This document shows positions 1 through 8,992 of a DNA stretch of 64,000 nucleotides, one piece after another (position 1 is the first letter of the stretch; each line of letters opens with the position of its first letter). Source of the DNA: Marinoscillum pacificum (lineage in GTDB: Bacteria > Bacteroidota > Bacteroidia > Cytophagales > Cyclobacteriaceae). Below the pieces are notes generated by a model. It made no database searches. It had not been told where the DNA came from and was given only the letters and a program-made list of their open reading frames with translations. Location: contig NZ_JAMZMJ010000008.1 in NCBI RefSeq assembly GCF_024714495.1, positions 62,001 to 126,000 of the forward strand. The letters are read 5' to 3'. A program made the translations under genes and the position numbers.

Positions 1-1
1 T

Positions 2-121
2 TCCAATGGAGTTAAATGCAAAAATCCCTGTAATCCCGCACATATGGCATTAAATTTATGGACTTACATGGAATCCGATAGCCAATTACGAAAAAAGATA
101 GAAAATCAGAAGAGGATATGA
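2..121 (+). CDS. C-terminal end of an upstream protein (partial)
   Basis: An open frame runs from the window edge to a TGA at 119-121 and gives about 39 residues ending in a basic, helix-prone tail (RKKIENQKRI). The stop overlaps the ATG of the next gene (ATGA at 118-121), which suggests translational coupling and one operon. The fragment is too short to identify; the Cys-Asn-Pro-Ala-His segment is the only distinctive part. Function is unknown. Confidence 0.5.
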   Translation, partial: SNGVKCKNPCNPAHMALNLWTYMESDSQLRKKIENQKRI

Positions 122-591
122 ATAGTGTTTATGTAAGACTGGTGATTTTTACATTTTTTACAATGAGTTTTCTTGCTCCTACTCTCGCTCAGAGCAAGAA
201 AAAAATGAAGAAAATTGAGAAGGTGATTTCAATGGCTCACACCTATCTAGGAGTTCCTTATAGATATGGTGGAATGGGCAAAAATGGCATTGATTGTTCT
301 GCTTTGATCTACAATTGCTACCGTGTAATCGATGTAGATCTTCCAAGAACTGCTAAAGAACAATCCAAAATAGGTAGCAGCAAAGGCTGGGGCAATTTGC
401 GACCTGGTGATATTGTCTATTTCAAATTCAAAAACAAAGGTGAAAAATGGTACCACAGTGGCATGATCACCTATGTAGGAAAAGACGACATCAAATTCAT
501 TCATGCATCTACCAGTAGAGGCGTTACCATGTCCAGCCTGATGTCTGACTACTATAAAAAGAATGTCAAGAAATTCAGAAGAGTGATTTAA
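118..591 (+). CDS. NlpC/P60 family peptidoglycan hydrolase, secreted
   Basis: This is a 157-residue protein with an N-terminal signal peptide (hydrophobic residues 7-23, cleavage probably after TLAQ), so it should act in the periplasm or outside. The rest is one NlpC/P60 domain. The catalytic Cys60 lies in GIDCSAL, His113 in YHSGM, and His129 in FIHAS completes the usual Cys-His-polar triad. Members of this family cleave peptide stems of peptidoglycan, typically between D-Glu and the diamino acid. There is no SH3 or LysM domain, so it is a minimal enzyme of the Spr/YafL size class. Its ATG overlaps the stop of the preceding gene, and its stop at 591 overlaps the convergent ktrA-like stop by 4 bases. 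The exact substrate is inferred, not seen. Confidence 0.88.
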   Translation: MNSVYVRLVIFTFFTMSFLAPTLAQSKKKMKKIEKVISMAHTYLGVPYRYGGMGKNGIDCSALIYNCYRVIDVDLPRTAKEQSKIGSSKGWGNLRPGDIVYFKFKNKGEKWYHSGMITYVGKDDIKFIHASTSRGVTMSSLMSDYYKKNVKKFRRVI

Positions 592-1289
592 TTATCCAGA
601 TTAAGATCACTCATCATTTTCTTTATGGCTTTCAATGAGCCAAAAAGCACCATTCGATCATTTTCTTTGAAGATAGTACCACCGTGAACAACCCCAGTAA
701 CCTGGTGATTGACCACTTCATGACCTAAGATGTTTTTAGAGATCTTTTGACCAAGAACTGTCACTAAAGAAACTTTATAGGTATCAATAATCTTCAATTC
801 ATTGATCGATTTACCAATAAATGATTCTGGAACTTCCACTTCAGTGATTTCATAAGTATCATCCAAAGCAAATGATTTTATAGAACCCGACACCATCAAT
901 CGATTGGCAAACTGATGTGCAAAATCAGACTCTGGATTAACCACTTCTGTTACTCCCATGGCTTCAAGGATCGTCTGATGCACAGGCGATATCGCACGAC
1001 CAATGATACGGGTCTTACCACAATGCTTTTTCAAGAGTGCTGTGGTTGTAACTGAAGCTCCTACATCTTCACCTATTCCCACCACTACTACATCAGAATC
1101 CGCAAGTGGCAATTCCGTCAACGCAAATTCGTTGGTACTATCCATTACCAACGTATGCGTGAGTTTATCCTGCAAATGATTAACATAGGTTGCATTTGTA
1201 TCAACACCAATTACTTCATGTCCTTCTTCCATTAAGCGCAGCGATAGCGCAGCACCAAAATTTCCGAGACCTATTACAATGCATTTCAT
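588..1289 (-). CDS. Potassium uptake regulatory subunit, TrkA/KtrA family
   Basis: This 233-residue cytoplasmic protein has an N-terminal RCK_N Rossmann domain (GLGNFG at residues 7-12, followed by an acidic residue at the end of the second beta strand in GVDTN). A C-terminal RCK_C domain covers about residues 140-220. It has one RCK pair only, the KtrA size, not the double-length E. coli TrkA. Such proteins form octameric rings that gate a TrkH/KtrB channel in response to ATP/ADP or NAD(H). The gene starts 11 bases after the stop of the trkH/ktrB-like gene on the same strand, which supports a two-gene operon. Symbol ktrA would be reasonable but is not certain. Confidence 0.9.
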   Translation of the reverse strand: MKCIVIGLGNFGAALSLRLMEEGHEVIGVDTNATYVNHLQDKLTHTLVMDSTNEFALTELPLADSDVVVVGIGEDVGASVTTTALLKKHCGKTRIIGRAISPVHQTILEAMGVTEVVNPESDFAHQFANRLMVSGSIKSFALDDTYEITEVEVPESFIGKSINELKIIDTYKVSLVTVLGQKISKNILGHEVVNHQVTGVVHGGTIFKENDRMVLFGSLKAIKKMMSDLNLDN

Positions 1290-1300
1290 ATCAATATTGG

Positions 1301-3070
1301 TTAGTTGATAAATATCTTTTCTTCTGGGTATTGAATCGGTTTGTACTCATACGTATAGAACTGACGGGCAATTCCTGTTAATAAAGTGAGCAATCCTACA
1401 CGACCAACAAACATGGTTACAATTATCACTACTTTACTAGGAACACTCAAGTCTCCTGTGATTCCCATACTCAATCCTACAGTACTAAATGCAGAGAAGC
1501 ATTCAAATGCGATTGGCAAGATTCCCAATTGCTCATCGAATGTGATTAGCAAGAATGTAGACAATCCAATCACAATAAGCGAAAGAGAAATAATAGAGGT
1601 AGACCGTTGTAAAGCTCCCTGATCTATTCGCTTCCAGCCCACACGAATACTTTTAAAGCCAAATGCCTGCTGGAAAATATTCAAGGTGGCCACAGCAAAT
1701 GTGGTTGTTTTAATACCTCCTCCTGTAGATCCTGGCGATGCACCAATCCACATCAACAACATGACTATCATAATACATGAATGAGTCAGTGCTCCAGTAT
1801 TGACAGTATTAAATCCAGCAGTTCTAGTAGTGATAGAACCAAATAAGGCAGTTACAAATTTACCAAACGCACCATGTTCCTTCAGTGTATTATCGTATTC
1901 CAGCACATAAAATAAAATGGCTCCAAATACAATCAGAATCAATGAAGTAACCAGTACAATTTTGGTATTCAAACTTAGCTGTGGGCGTATCTTGTTGTTA
2001 TTGTTATTTCCAAGAACCAGGTCAAACCATCTGAAGATTCGATAGCTAACACTTCTTTTACTGTACTGATACAGATTAATAATTACTCCATATCCAATAC
2101 CTCCGAGTACTATCAAGACACAGATCACCAAATGCAGTGAGTAATTGAACCGAAAACTCTCTTCGTACAATGAATTGCTCAAAGTAGAGAATCCTGCATT
2201 ACAAAAAGCTGAAATGGAATGGAAGAAGGAGAAAAACCATCGATTATCTGAAAATCGAAAATCCTCACCCACTGTATAGTAGATCAAAATGGCTCCCACT
2301 ACCTCCACAAACACTACGAAAACCAGTATTTGAATTAACGTCTTGAAGGTGTTTCCTAAAGTTTCGGCATTGATAAGGTTCTTTAGGTTAAGTCTATTTT
2401 CATAAGAGCCAAATCCTTTGAACAATAAACCAAACATGGAAGTAAAACTCAACATGCCAAGAGCACCACATTGGATCAAAAACAAAATTGCTAATTGACC
2501 TACATGGGAAAAATCTTTACTCGTATCCAATACAGCCAATCCAGTCACACAAACGGCACTTGTTGACGTAAACAACGCATCCACAAATGATATCCCATTT
2601 GTTGTTGAATTTGGCAACATCAAAATAAGTGTGCCAATGAATATCAGCACCAGGAAACTAATGACGAATACCAATGCTGGATGTAGTGTTTGTCTATCCA
2701 ATGTTGCTAATCGACTAGATAAGTCAAACATGGCAACAAGGAACACCAACATCGCAGTAACAAAATTGAGATCCTTGTTCTGAAACAGCACAAATAGCAG
2801 TGTATTCACGATAGAAATTATCGCGAGAATCAGTACAATCCCAAAAACTACGTAGGTTCCTCTTCTCTTAACAGGCTTGTGATATCCTGGAGGTCGCAAC
2901 GTGTTTTTCATAAACACCAGCACTGCCCAACCAAGTATCATATAATAGATATCGGTCACCAGGTGATGCCAATAATTCTCAGGATATCCATAATCAAGAA
3001 TTAAAGCAACCAGTGCGAGAACACTGAGAATAAAAATATGCCAGTCCGGTGTTTTGGTCGATCGATTCAT
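1301..3070 (-). CDS. Potassium uptake channel subunit, TrkH/KtrB family
   Basis: This is a 589-residue polytopic inner-membrane protein. The four pore loops of the TrkH/KtrB superfamily are visible, each around a conserved glycine: VCVTGLAV, CNAGFSTL, RTAGFNTV and STVGLSMG. An N-terminal extension with several extra hydrophobic segments precedes the first pore loop, making it longer than Bacillus KtrB (about 450 residues). It is followed 11 bases later by its RCK-domain partner. The pair should import potassium, possibly coupled to sodium, and so contribute to osmotic adjustment. Ion coupling cannot be read from the sequence. Confidence 0.9.
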   Translation of the reverse strand: MNRSTKTPDWHIFILSVLALVALILDYGYPENYWHHLVTDIYYMILGWAVLVFMKNTLRPPGYHKPVKRRGTYVVFGIVLILAIISIVNTLLFVLFQNKDLNFVTAMLVFLVAMFDLSSRLATLDRQTLHPALVFVISFLVLIFIGTLILMLPNSTTNGISFVDALFTSTSAVCVTGLAVLDTSKDFSHVGQLAILFLIQCGALGMLSFTSMFGLLFKGFGSYENRLNLKNLINAETLGNTFKTLIQILVFVVFVEVVGAILIYYTVGEDFRFSDNRWFFSFFHSISAFCNAGFSTLSNSLYEESFRFNYSLHLVICVLIVLGGIGYGVIINLYQYSKRSVSYRIFRWFDLVLGNNNNNKIRPQLSLNTKIVLVTSLILIVFGAILFYVLEYDNTLKEHGAFGKFVTALFGSITTRTAGFNTVNTGALTHSCIMIVMLLMWIGASPGSTGGGIKTTTFAVATLNIFQQAFGFKSIRVGWKRIDQGALQRSTSIISLSLIVIGLSTFLLITFDEQLGILPIAFECFSAFSTVGLSMGITGDLSVPSKVVIIVTMFVGRVGLLTLLTGIARQFYTYEYKPIQYPEEKIFIN

Positions 3071-3145
3071 TGAGCAATCAATGTAAGCAGCTCAAAGATA
3101 ACTGATCAATCGAGGGATAGTTCATGACGACACCACAAATAAAAA

Positions 3146-3172
3146 AACCACTCAGATTTCTCGAAGTGGTTT
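3146..3172 (-). terminator. Hairpin terminator next to a tRNA-Ala remnant
   Basis: AAACCACT and AAGTGGTTT form an 8-bp stem around an 11-base loop, with a run of T on the minus strand after it (AAAAAAA on the plus strand at 3142-3148). It sits just downstream, on the minus strand, of a broken tRNA-Ala 3' end. The intact tRNA-Ala has its own terminator in the same relative position, so this is probably the terminator of a lost tandem tRNA copy. Confidence 0.6.
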
Positions 3173-3174
3173 CT

Positions 3175-3248
3175 GTGGAGCATATCGGGTGATGACGAGC
3201 CGAAGGCTATCATCATAGTGACAAGCTATGCTTCGTCACTATTCGAAC
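3175..3248 (-). pseudogene. tRNA-Ala 3'-end remnant interrupted by a 52-bp insert
   Basis: Positions 3175-3188 repeat the acceptor and T-arm end of the intact tRNA-Ala gene (3302-3315). The match then breaks for 52 bases (3189-3240) and resumes with ATTCGAAC at 3241-3248, which is the T-loop sequence of the intact gene. The insert contains the inverted repeat AGTGAC / GTCACT and resembles the repeat near 20.63 kb. It cannot be a functional tRNA. Confidence 0.65.
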
Positions 3249-3268
3249 TTGCTTAAAGGATTAATTAG

Positions 3269-3298
3269 AAAAAGCCTGACCGATAAGTCAGGCTTTTA
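3269..3298 (-). terminator. Rho-independent terminator of tRNA-Ala
   Basis: An 11-bp perfect stem (AAAAGCCTGAC with GTCAGGCTTTT) around a 6-base loop lies directly after the 3' end of the minus-strand tRNA-Ala gene and ends in a T run on that strand. Confidence 0.85.
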
Positions 3299-3299
3299 A

Positions 3300-3376
3300 T
3301 GGTGGAGCATATCGGATTCGAACCGATGACCCCTACGCTGCCAGCGTAGTGCTCTAGCCAGCTGAGCTAATGCCCC
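3300..3376 (-). tRNA. tRNA-Ala (anticodon GGC)
   Basis: The minus strand folds as a standard 77-base tRNA. The acceptor stem GGGGCAT pairs with ATGCTCC (one G-T pair). The D-arm is of the AGCTCAGCTGG type, and the anticodon stem CTACG/CGTAG encloses CTGGCAG, giving anticodon GGC. The T-arm contains GGTTCGAATCC. A73 and the CCA end are encoded (3303-3300). A terminator follows at once. Three damaged partial copies of the same gene lie on both sides. Confidence 0.96.
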
Positions 3377-3383
3377 GTAAATC

Positions 3384-3424
3384 TGCTCTAGCCTCCCGAT
3401 AGTTATCGGGAGAGCTAATGCCCC
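3384..3424 (-). pseudogene. tRNA-Ala 5'-end remnant interrupted by an 18-bp palindrome
   Basis: TGCTCTAGCC (3384-3393) and GAGCTAATGCCCC (3412-3424) match the D-arm and acceptor 5' strand of the intact tRNA-Ala. Between them, in place of four tRNA bases, sits an 18-bp inverted repeat (TCCCGATA ... TATCGGGA, 3394-3411). The anticodon half is missing. Confidence 0.65.
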
Positions 3425-3459
3425 ATTTATTCAAATGGATAAATTCTTATCACTATCAT

Positions 3460-3506
3460 AGCGTAGTGCTCTATCCTGCGCGGACCGACCAGCTAAGCTA
3501 ATCCCC
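3460..3506 (-). pseudogene. tRNA-Ala remnant interrupted by a 14-bp GC-rich word
   Basis: AGCGTAGTGCTCTA (3460-3473) and ACCAGCTAAGCTAATCCCC (3488-3506) match the anticodon stem, D-arm and acceptor of the intact tRNA-Ala with two substitutions and one deletion. A 14-base insert containing GCGGACCG (3474-3487) splits them in the D-arm. A similar GCGGACCG core occurs in repeats at 20.62 and 56.73 kb. Confidence 0.6.
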
Positions 3507-3666
3507 GTAACTCTGTGGGTTAGCGAATTTAATCCAAAAATCTAATTCACCAAGGTTTAGCCTAGAATTGAAAATAGTTTAACACATTCGGAAATCTTTG
3601 CAATTCTTTTTTCGTTACGGTTTGATGTAACTTTCGAAAACACCCCGTTTTCACTAATCAATCCTA

Positions 3667-5403
3667 ATGAGTAAATCTAAAGTAACCATAGGCCATGTGT
3701 TTAAAACGATCGTGTGGCCACGTAGAAATATTTTAGCCGTAGGGCTTGTTTTAATCATCATCAGCCGGCTTGCAAGCCTTGTTTTACCAGGCGCAAGTAA
3801 GTATCTGATGGATGATGTTATCCAGAAAGGAGATATGGAAATGCTGAAAACCCTGGTTCTTGCAGTTGCTGGATCCATTGTTATTCAGTCCATCACATCC
3901 TTTTTATTGACCCGAATATTAAGTGTAGAAGCACAACACCTAATCGCCCAACTTAGAGCAAGGGTACAAAAAAAGATCATCTACTTGCCAGTTCGCTTTT
4001 TTGACAATAGCAAAAGTGGAGAGCTTGTTTCGAGAATCATGTCTGATGTAGAAGGCGTGAGAAACCTGGTAGGTACAGGCTTGGTACAATTAGTTGGAGG
4101 ACTGATCACTGCAGTTATTTCATTGGTGTTGCTCATCAACATCAGTCCTATGATGACACTCTATGTATTGGTTCCTGTTACCATTTTCGGAGTGATCTCC
4201 TTAAAAGCATTCGGGTACATCCGTCCAATCTTTAGAGAGCGAGGCAAAATCAATGCTGAAGTAACTGGCCGACTGACAGAGACTCTGAATGGAATCCGTG
4301 TAATCAAAGGATTCAATGCGGAAAAGCAGGAGGTAAAAACTTTTGAAGATGGAGTGGAGCGTTTATATCTCAATGTAAAAAAGAGTTTAACCTCTACAAG
4401 CTTCGTTACTAGCTCGGCAACATTCCTGTTAGGCTTGGCCAGCACGGGAATTATGGGAATCGGAGGCTACATGATCATTGAAGGAGATATTACCATTGGT
4501 GATTTCCTTTCTTTCACATTGTATCTAGGCTTCATGATTGCACCAATTGTGCAGATGAGCAATATTGGCAGTCAACTAACAGAGGCCTTCGCAGGACTGG
4601 ATCGTACAGAAGAAATCATGAATATGGATCCGGAAGATGATGGATCGGTTAGAAATATTCAAATTCCTCAAATCAAAGGAGATGTAAGTTTTCAGAACGT
4701 GAGCTTCGCGTATGAAGAAGAAAACCGAGTGATAAAAAATGTTTCTTTTGAAGCTCCAGCAGGAAGTGTTACCGCATTGGTCGGAACTTCAGGATCAGGT
4801 AAATCCACGATTGCCAGTCTAGCAGCATCATTCTTAAACCCAGATGACGGCACAATTTTCATCGATGGTCAGGACCTATCTAAAGTTTCTTTAGACAGCT
4901 ATCGAAGACAACTCGGTGTAGTACTTCAAGACGACTTTTTATTCGAAGGTACTATTCGAGAAAACATTCTTTTCCCGAAACCAGACGCCACCGAAACTGA
5001 ACTGTTAGAAGCAGTGAAAGCAGCTCATGTGGATGAGTTTACCGATCGATTCGAAAAAGGACTAGATACTACTATTGGAGAGCGTGGAGTTAAACTTTCT
5101 GGTGGCCAGAAGCAGCGCATTGCAATAGCCAGAGCCATACTAGCGGATCCGAGAGTACTCATTTTGGATGAAGCAACTTCCAATCTGGACACAGAAAGTG
5201 AAAGCTATATTCAGGAAAGTTTGGCTCGACTCATGAAAGGTAGAACCTCCTTTGTGATCGCTCACCGGTTAAGCACCATTCGTCAAGCAAACCAAATTTT
5301 GGTTATTGAAAACGGGCAAATTGCAGAGCAAGGAACACATGATGACTTAATTGCAAAGCAAGGAAGGTATTATGATTTGTATACCTATCAAGCAAGAATC
5401 TAA
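3667..5403 (+). CDS. ABC exporter, fused permease and ATPase (MsbA-like)
   Basis: This 578-residue half-transporter belongs to the MsbA/lipid-A exporter type. An N-terminal ABC_membrane domain (about residues 20-310, six helices) is followed by an ATPase domain (about 335-578). Visible ATPase motifs are Walker A GTSGSGKS at about 373, signature LSGGQKQR at about 477, Walker B VLILDEATS at about 497, and the H-loop in IAHRLSTI. The protein should work as an inner-membrane homodimer. Lipid or lipid A is the likely cargo by family, but multidrug export cannot be excluded. It stands alone, with 138 bases to the next gene. Confidence 0.9.
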   Translation: MSKSKVTIGHVFKTIVWPRRNILAVGLVLIIISRLASLVLPGASKYLMDDVIQKGDMEMLKTLVLAVAGSIVIQSITSFLLTRILSVEAQHLIAQLRARVQKKIIYLPVRFFDNSKSGELVSRIMSDVEGVRNLVGTGLVQLVGGLITAVISLVLLINISPMMTLYVLVPVTIFGVISLKAFGYIRPIFRERGKINAEVTGRLTETLNGIRVIKGFNAEKQEVKTFEDGVERLYLNVKKSLTSTSFVTSSATFLLGLASTGIMGIGGYMIIEGDITIGDFLSFTLYLGFMIAPIVQMSNIGSQLTEAFAGLDRTEEIMNMDPEDDGSVRNIQIPQIKGDVSFQNVSFAYEEENRVIKNVSFEAPAGSVTALVGTSGSGKSTIASLAASFLNPDDGTIFIDGQDLSKVSLDSYRRQLGVVLQDDFLFEGTIRENILFPKPDATETELLEAVKAAHVDEFTDRFEKGLDTTIGERGVKLSGGQKQRIAIARAILADPRVLILDEATSNLDTESESYIQESLARLMKGRTSFVIAHRLSTIRQANQILVIENGQIAEQGTHDDLIAKQGRYYDLYTYQARI

Positions 5404-5541
5404 AGGGTTTAGAAAATTCCAAGGATTTTTTGCACTTAGATTTGTATATTTATGATTCCCAAACCAGAAGAGACTGTGACTTTGCTCCCCAACCGAGCAT
5501 AGATTTAGTAGTGTTAAGCAGTATATAGAGAAGAGAATCAA

Positions 5542-6042
5542 ATGATTATAGGTATTGGTGGCGTGAGCCGCGCAGGGAAATCTACGCTAGCAGAAAGACT
5601 AAAAGAGCATTTCGAGAAAAATGGCAAAACAGCAAGCGTCTATTGTCAAGACGAATATGTGAAACCAACCATTTCTTTACCAAAGGTGCAAGGAGTACCA
5701 GATTGGGAGAGGCCAAGTACTATTAAATGGGACAAACTTCTGAAAGATGTTCAGAAGTCAGACACAGATGTTAAAATCATCGAGGGCCTTTTTTCCTTCT
5801 ATCCAGCGTCGCTCAGATCTGAATATGATTTGAAGATTTTTGTAGAAATACAAAAAACAACGTTCCTTAAAAGAAAGCTTGAAGACAATCGATGGGAAGA
5901 AGAACCAGATTGGTATGCAGAGCATGTCTGGAGATCTTTCTTGAAATACGGCCAGATGAAAGGTGACAAACAAGAGTATATTCCCATATCTGGAGAATCT
6001 GAAATTAACTTACAGGAGATTATCAATCTGATACCAGATTAA
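5542..6042 (+). CDS. Small P-loop nucleoside kinase-like protein (uridine/nicotinamide riboside kinase type)
   Basis: This 166-residue cytoplasmic protein starts with a P-loop (GGVSRAGKST, residues 6-15). A YCQDEYVKP segment follows, at the place where uridine and nicotinamide riboside kinases carry the substrate-binding Asp. A lid-like Arg-rich stretch (FLKRKLEDNRWEE) comes near residues 112-124. The length and order fit the NRK/uridine-kinase-like P-loop kinases. The true nucleoside is unknown. Its stop overlaps the stop of the convergent GreA/B-like gene by 4 bases. Confidence 0.7.
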   Translation: MIIGIGGVSRAGKSTLAERLKEHFEKNGKTASVYCQDEYVKPTISLPKVQGVPDWERPSTIKWDKLLKDVQKSDTDVKIIEGLFSFYPASLRSEYDLKIFVEIQKTTFLKRKLEDNRWEEEPDWYAEHVWRSFLKYGQMKGDKQEYIPISGESEINLQEIINLIPD

Positions 6043-6500
6043 GCAACCTCCTCAATTAGATAAACAATTTTATTAAAGGTGACTTGTTCACCTTTTTTTG
6101 TACCCAAAAACATCTTCCCAAGAGGCGAAACAGGAGACAAACAAAAAACATCCACTCCTTCATGTTTGATTTTACCAAGACTCACAGACAGGTAAAACAG
6201 GCCTTTATTGGTTTTGATCACAGATCCAAGTTCTGCTACCTGATCTGTCTGAGCATCTAATTGATCCAACACTTTTTTCTGCTTTAACACCTCATTGAGT
6301 GCATGAGCGACCTTCTCTTTTTCCAGATGCATCATAGCTCTTCCGGTCTCATACTTATCTCCAGCGCTACTTTTCGTTTCTTCATTCGCGGCATCTTGAA
6401 ACCCCTTCAAATTCGTCTGAAGACCAGCAATTTTCTCACCTACAATGCCCAAACACTCCGATAACAACTTCTGTTTCAGCTCTTTCATATCCTGATTCAT
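6039..6500 (-). CDS. GreA/GreB-like C-terminal domain protein
   Basis: This is a 153-residue protein with a helical N-terminal half (about residues 1-95, heptad-like, rich in Lys/Glu). The C-terminal beta-rich domain carries SPLGKMFLGTKKGEQVTF, the core pattern of the GreA/GreB FKBP-like domain (SPxGxALLGxxxGDxV). By family it could bind RNA polymerase and modulate elongation. The two acidic residues at the tip of the Gre coiled coil are not clearly identifiable, so it may be a Gre-like regulator and not a transcript cleavage factor. Homologues in this phylum often carry a misleading '3-oxoacyl-ACP synthase' name; nothing here supports a synthase. Confidence 0.65.
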   Translation of the reverse strand: MNQDMKELKQKLLSECLGIVGEKIAGLQTNLKGFQDAANEETKSSAGDKYETGRAMMHLEKEKVAHALNEVLKQKKVLDQLDAQTDQVAELGSVIKTNKGLFYLSVSLGKIKHEGVDVFCLSPVSPLGKMFLGTKKGEQVTFNKIVYLIEEVA

Positions 6501-6584
6501 CCAGATTACTTCTCAACTCAGTTAAACCGATATGCAACCTAGTGATAGTTTTTGACATCTTTAAAAGGAATAACGCCAATCACC

Positions 6585-8963
6585 ATGCTAAAAAATTTCT
6601 TTAAAACTACTTTTCGTAACCTCTGGAAAAACAAAAGCTACGTCATCATCAACATCCTTGGCCTTAGCCTTTCGCTTGCTTGTTGTATCGTTGCCTACCT
6701 CAATTACAATTTTGCAGCAGATTATGATAGCAATCATTTAAATCAGGATCGCATCTACAAAATACAGGTTGCTAAATCAGTCCAAAATCAGGAAGTTCCT
6801 TATGGAATAACTCCGTTACCACTTGGAGCCGGTCTAGCAGATCAACTGAGCGAAGTGGAGTATAGCACACGCTACACACAAGGAGGAATGATTTTCAAAA
6901 AAGGCAACAATGTGCTAGACGAGGGCATAGGTTTTGGCGAGGAACATTTCTTTGACATCTTCACCTTTCCTTTCAAATACGGAAACAAAGAAGCCTTTAA
7001 AGATCCTGGCCAAATCATTCTATCTCAGGAAACATCAGAAAAACTTTTTGGCCAAATCGACCCAACCGGAGAAATGGTCACCCTTATAAAAGAAGATGGA
7101 TCTCAACTAACCAAACTAGTAGGAGGAGTCCTTGAAGAGATCCCTATGAACTCTAGTGTTCATTTTAGCGGACTCCTTCCTTTTGATGAATACTTTTCAA
7201 TTTATGAGGTGGACCGAAATGATTGGGGCCGGTTTTTAGCTGCGACGTTCATCATGACAAACACCAATCAATATCCAGAAAATGCCATCAAGGCGTTAAA
7301 TGATCAATACATCACTATTCAAAATGAAGCGCGTGATGACTGGAAAGTAGCGACATACACTTTAGAATCACTAAATACACTTGGTGTAAACGGCGAAGAC
7401 CTAAGAGCCAACTGGCTATATCAAGCTCCACCAAAGCCTGCCGTCATCGTACCGTTTATTATGGCTATCTTAATGTTGCTCATTGCTTGTTTCAATTTCA
7501 CTAATACGTCCATTGCGATTTCCAGTAAGCGACTAAAAGAAATAGGAATACGTAAAGTAATGGGCGGAAATAGAAGTCAGCTAATATTTCAATTTCTTGG
7601 TGAGAATATTGTATTGACTTTCATTTCATTGGCCCTATCCACCATCATCGCCATGTATCTGGTTCCAGCATATTCTGCGATGTGGGACTTCATTGATTTG
7701 GAGCTGAATTTCACTGCGAACCCTGAATTATATCTATTCCTGGGTGGTTTGCTGGTATTCACCTCATTGATAGCAGGAGGTTATCCTTCGATTTACATTA
7801 GCGCTTATCAACCGGTAAAAATTCTACGAGGCAATCTTAGCATGGGTGGCACGAGCATTTTTTCAAAGGTGCTTCTCACTTCTCAGTATGTCCTTACTGC
7901 CATTGCGCTGATCGCCAGCTTGGCCTTTTCTCAAAACGCCAAGTATCAAAGTGATTTGGATGTTGGGTTTGAGAAATCAGATGTCATTTTCGTGAGAGTA
8001 CCAAATGAATCCACATATGACCGATTGGCTCAACGAATTGAACAAAACCCTTCTATTGAAAAGATTGCTCAGACTGAAGAACATATTGGTATGTGGAACT
8101 ACAGTCGTACGCTGAAAAATGAAGATCAGGAACTAGAGGCATTTATGCTGGATCTAGGCTTAGATTATCCTGAAGTGATGGAATTGGAAATGGTAGCGGG
8201 AAGATACTTTACCGAAGACCTTTACGAACACGACAAACAAAACTCCATTATTGTCAATGAAAAACTAGTGGAAGAATTCGGATGGGAAGAACCCATTGGA
8301 AAAATGGTAAAGATCGATGATTCTACTAGACTTCAGGTGGTGGGTGTAATGAAGAACTTCTACATGGATGGATTCTGGAACCCTCTAGAACCTTACGGAA
8401 TCAGGCCAGCACATAAGGATCGTACAACTTTTGCAGTGATCAAAGCAGCTCCGGGCACGAGCAAGGCTACCAATAAAATCATTGAAGAGGCATGGTATGA
8501 AATAGAACCCAACAAACCATATCCAGGCAGATATCAAGATGAATATTTGAGAGATGCCGAAGAAGTAAATGGCAATATCATGGTCATGTTTAGTTTCCTC
8601 GGAATTTTGGCATTGGTATTATCTTCAATAGGGCTATTCACTCTTGTTTCACTTAACATCATTAAACGAGTCAAAGAAATTGGCGTGAGAAAAGTGTTGG
8701 GCGCTTCAATCGCTCAAATCATCGCCAAAGTCAACACCCAATTTGTCTGGATTTTGATGATTGCGATCACTTTAGGTGGCGCACTCTCTTACCTGGCAAT
8801 AGATGCACTGATGGGATCCATTTTTGCATATTATAAAACCATGTCCGTGCTGACTCTCTTTGTACCTATTGGAGTTTTATTGCTAGTAGCTGCTGGCACA
8901 TCCATTGGGCGCACATTAAATGCAGCCAGGAAGAATCCGGTGGACTCGCTGAGGTATGAGTAA
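6585..8963 (+). CDS. ABC transporter permease, FtsX/MacB type
   Basis: This is a 792-residue inner-membrane protein. The ATG at 6585 (MLKNFFKTTFRNLWKNK) is preferred over a TTG 33 bases upstream, because this N-terminus is the standard start of the Bacteroidota duplicated permeases. A first helix (about residues 20-42) leads into a MacB-type periplasmic domain. Three FtsX helices follow (about 280-420, with LKEIGIRKVMGG), then a second periplasmic domain and a second FtsX block (about 665-792, with VKEIGVRKVLGA). Such proteins work with a separate LolD/MacB-like ATPase, which is not next to this gene. They act in mechanotransmission or lipoprotein/peptide export. Cargo is unknown. Confidence 0.85.
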   Translation: MLKNFFKTTFRNLWKNKSYVIINILGLSLSLACCIVAYLNYNFAADYDSNHLNQDRIYKIQVAKSVQNQEVPYGITPLPLGAGLADQLSEVEYSTRYTQGGMIFKKGNNVLDEGIGFGEEHFFDIFTFPFKYGNKEAFKDPGQIILSQETSEKLFGQIDPTGEMVTLIKEDGSQLTKLVGGVLEEIPMNSSVHFSGLLPFDEYFSIYEVDRNDWGRFLAATFIMTNTNQYPENAIKALNDQYITIQNEARDDWKVATYTLESLNTLGVNGEDLRANWLYQAPPKPAVIVPFIMAILMLLIACFNFTNTSIAISSKRLKEIGIRKVMGGNRSQLIFQFLGENIVLTFISLALSTIIAMYLVPAYSAMWDFIDLELNFTANPELYLFLGGLLVFTSLIAGGYPSIYISAYQPVKILRGNLSMGGTSIFSKVLLTSQYVLTAIALIASLAFSQNAKYQSDLDVGFEKSDVIFVRVPNESTYDRLAQRIEQNPSIEKIAQTEEHIGMWNYSRTLKNEDQELEAFMLDLGLDYPEVMELEMVAGRYFTEDLYEHDKQNSIIVNEKLVEEFGWEEPIGKMVKIDDSTRLQVVGVMKNFYMDGFWNPLEPYGIRPAHKDRTTFAVIKAAPGTSKATNKIIEEAWYEIEPNKPYPGRYQDEYLRDAEEVNGNIMVMFSFLGILALVLSSIGLFTLVSLNIIKRVKEIGVRKVLGASIAQIIAKVNTQFVWILMIAITLGGALSYLAIDALMGSIFAYYKTMSVLTLFVPIGVLLLVAAGTSIGRTLNAARKNPVDSLRYE

Positions 8964-8992
8964 AAGTTTTCCCATAGCGTAATCAACAGAAG

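Noticed and set aside
6039-6500. Naming this gene a 3-oxoacyl-ACP synthase, a common label for its homologues
   Set aside because: At 153 residues it lacks the thiolase fold and active-site Cys; the C-terminal pattern is GreA/GreB-like.
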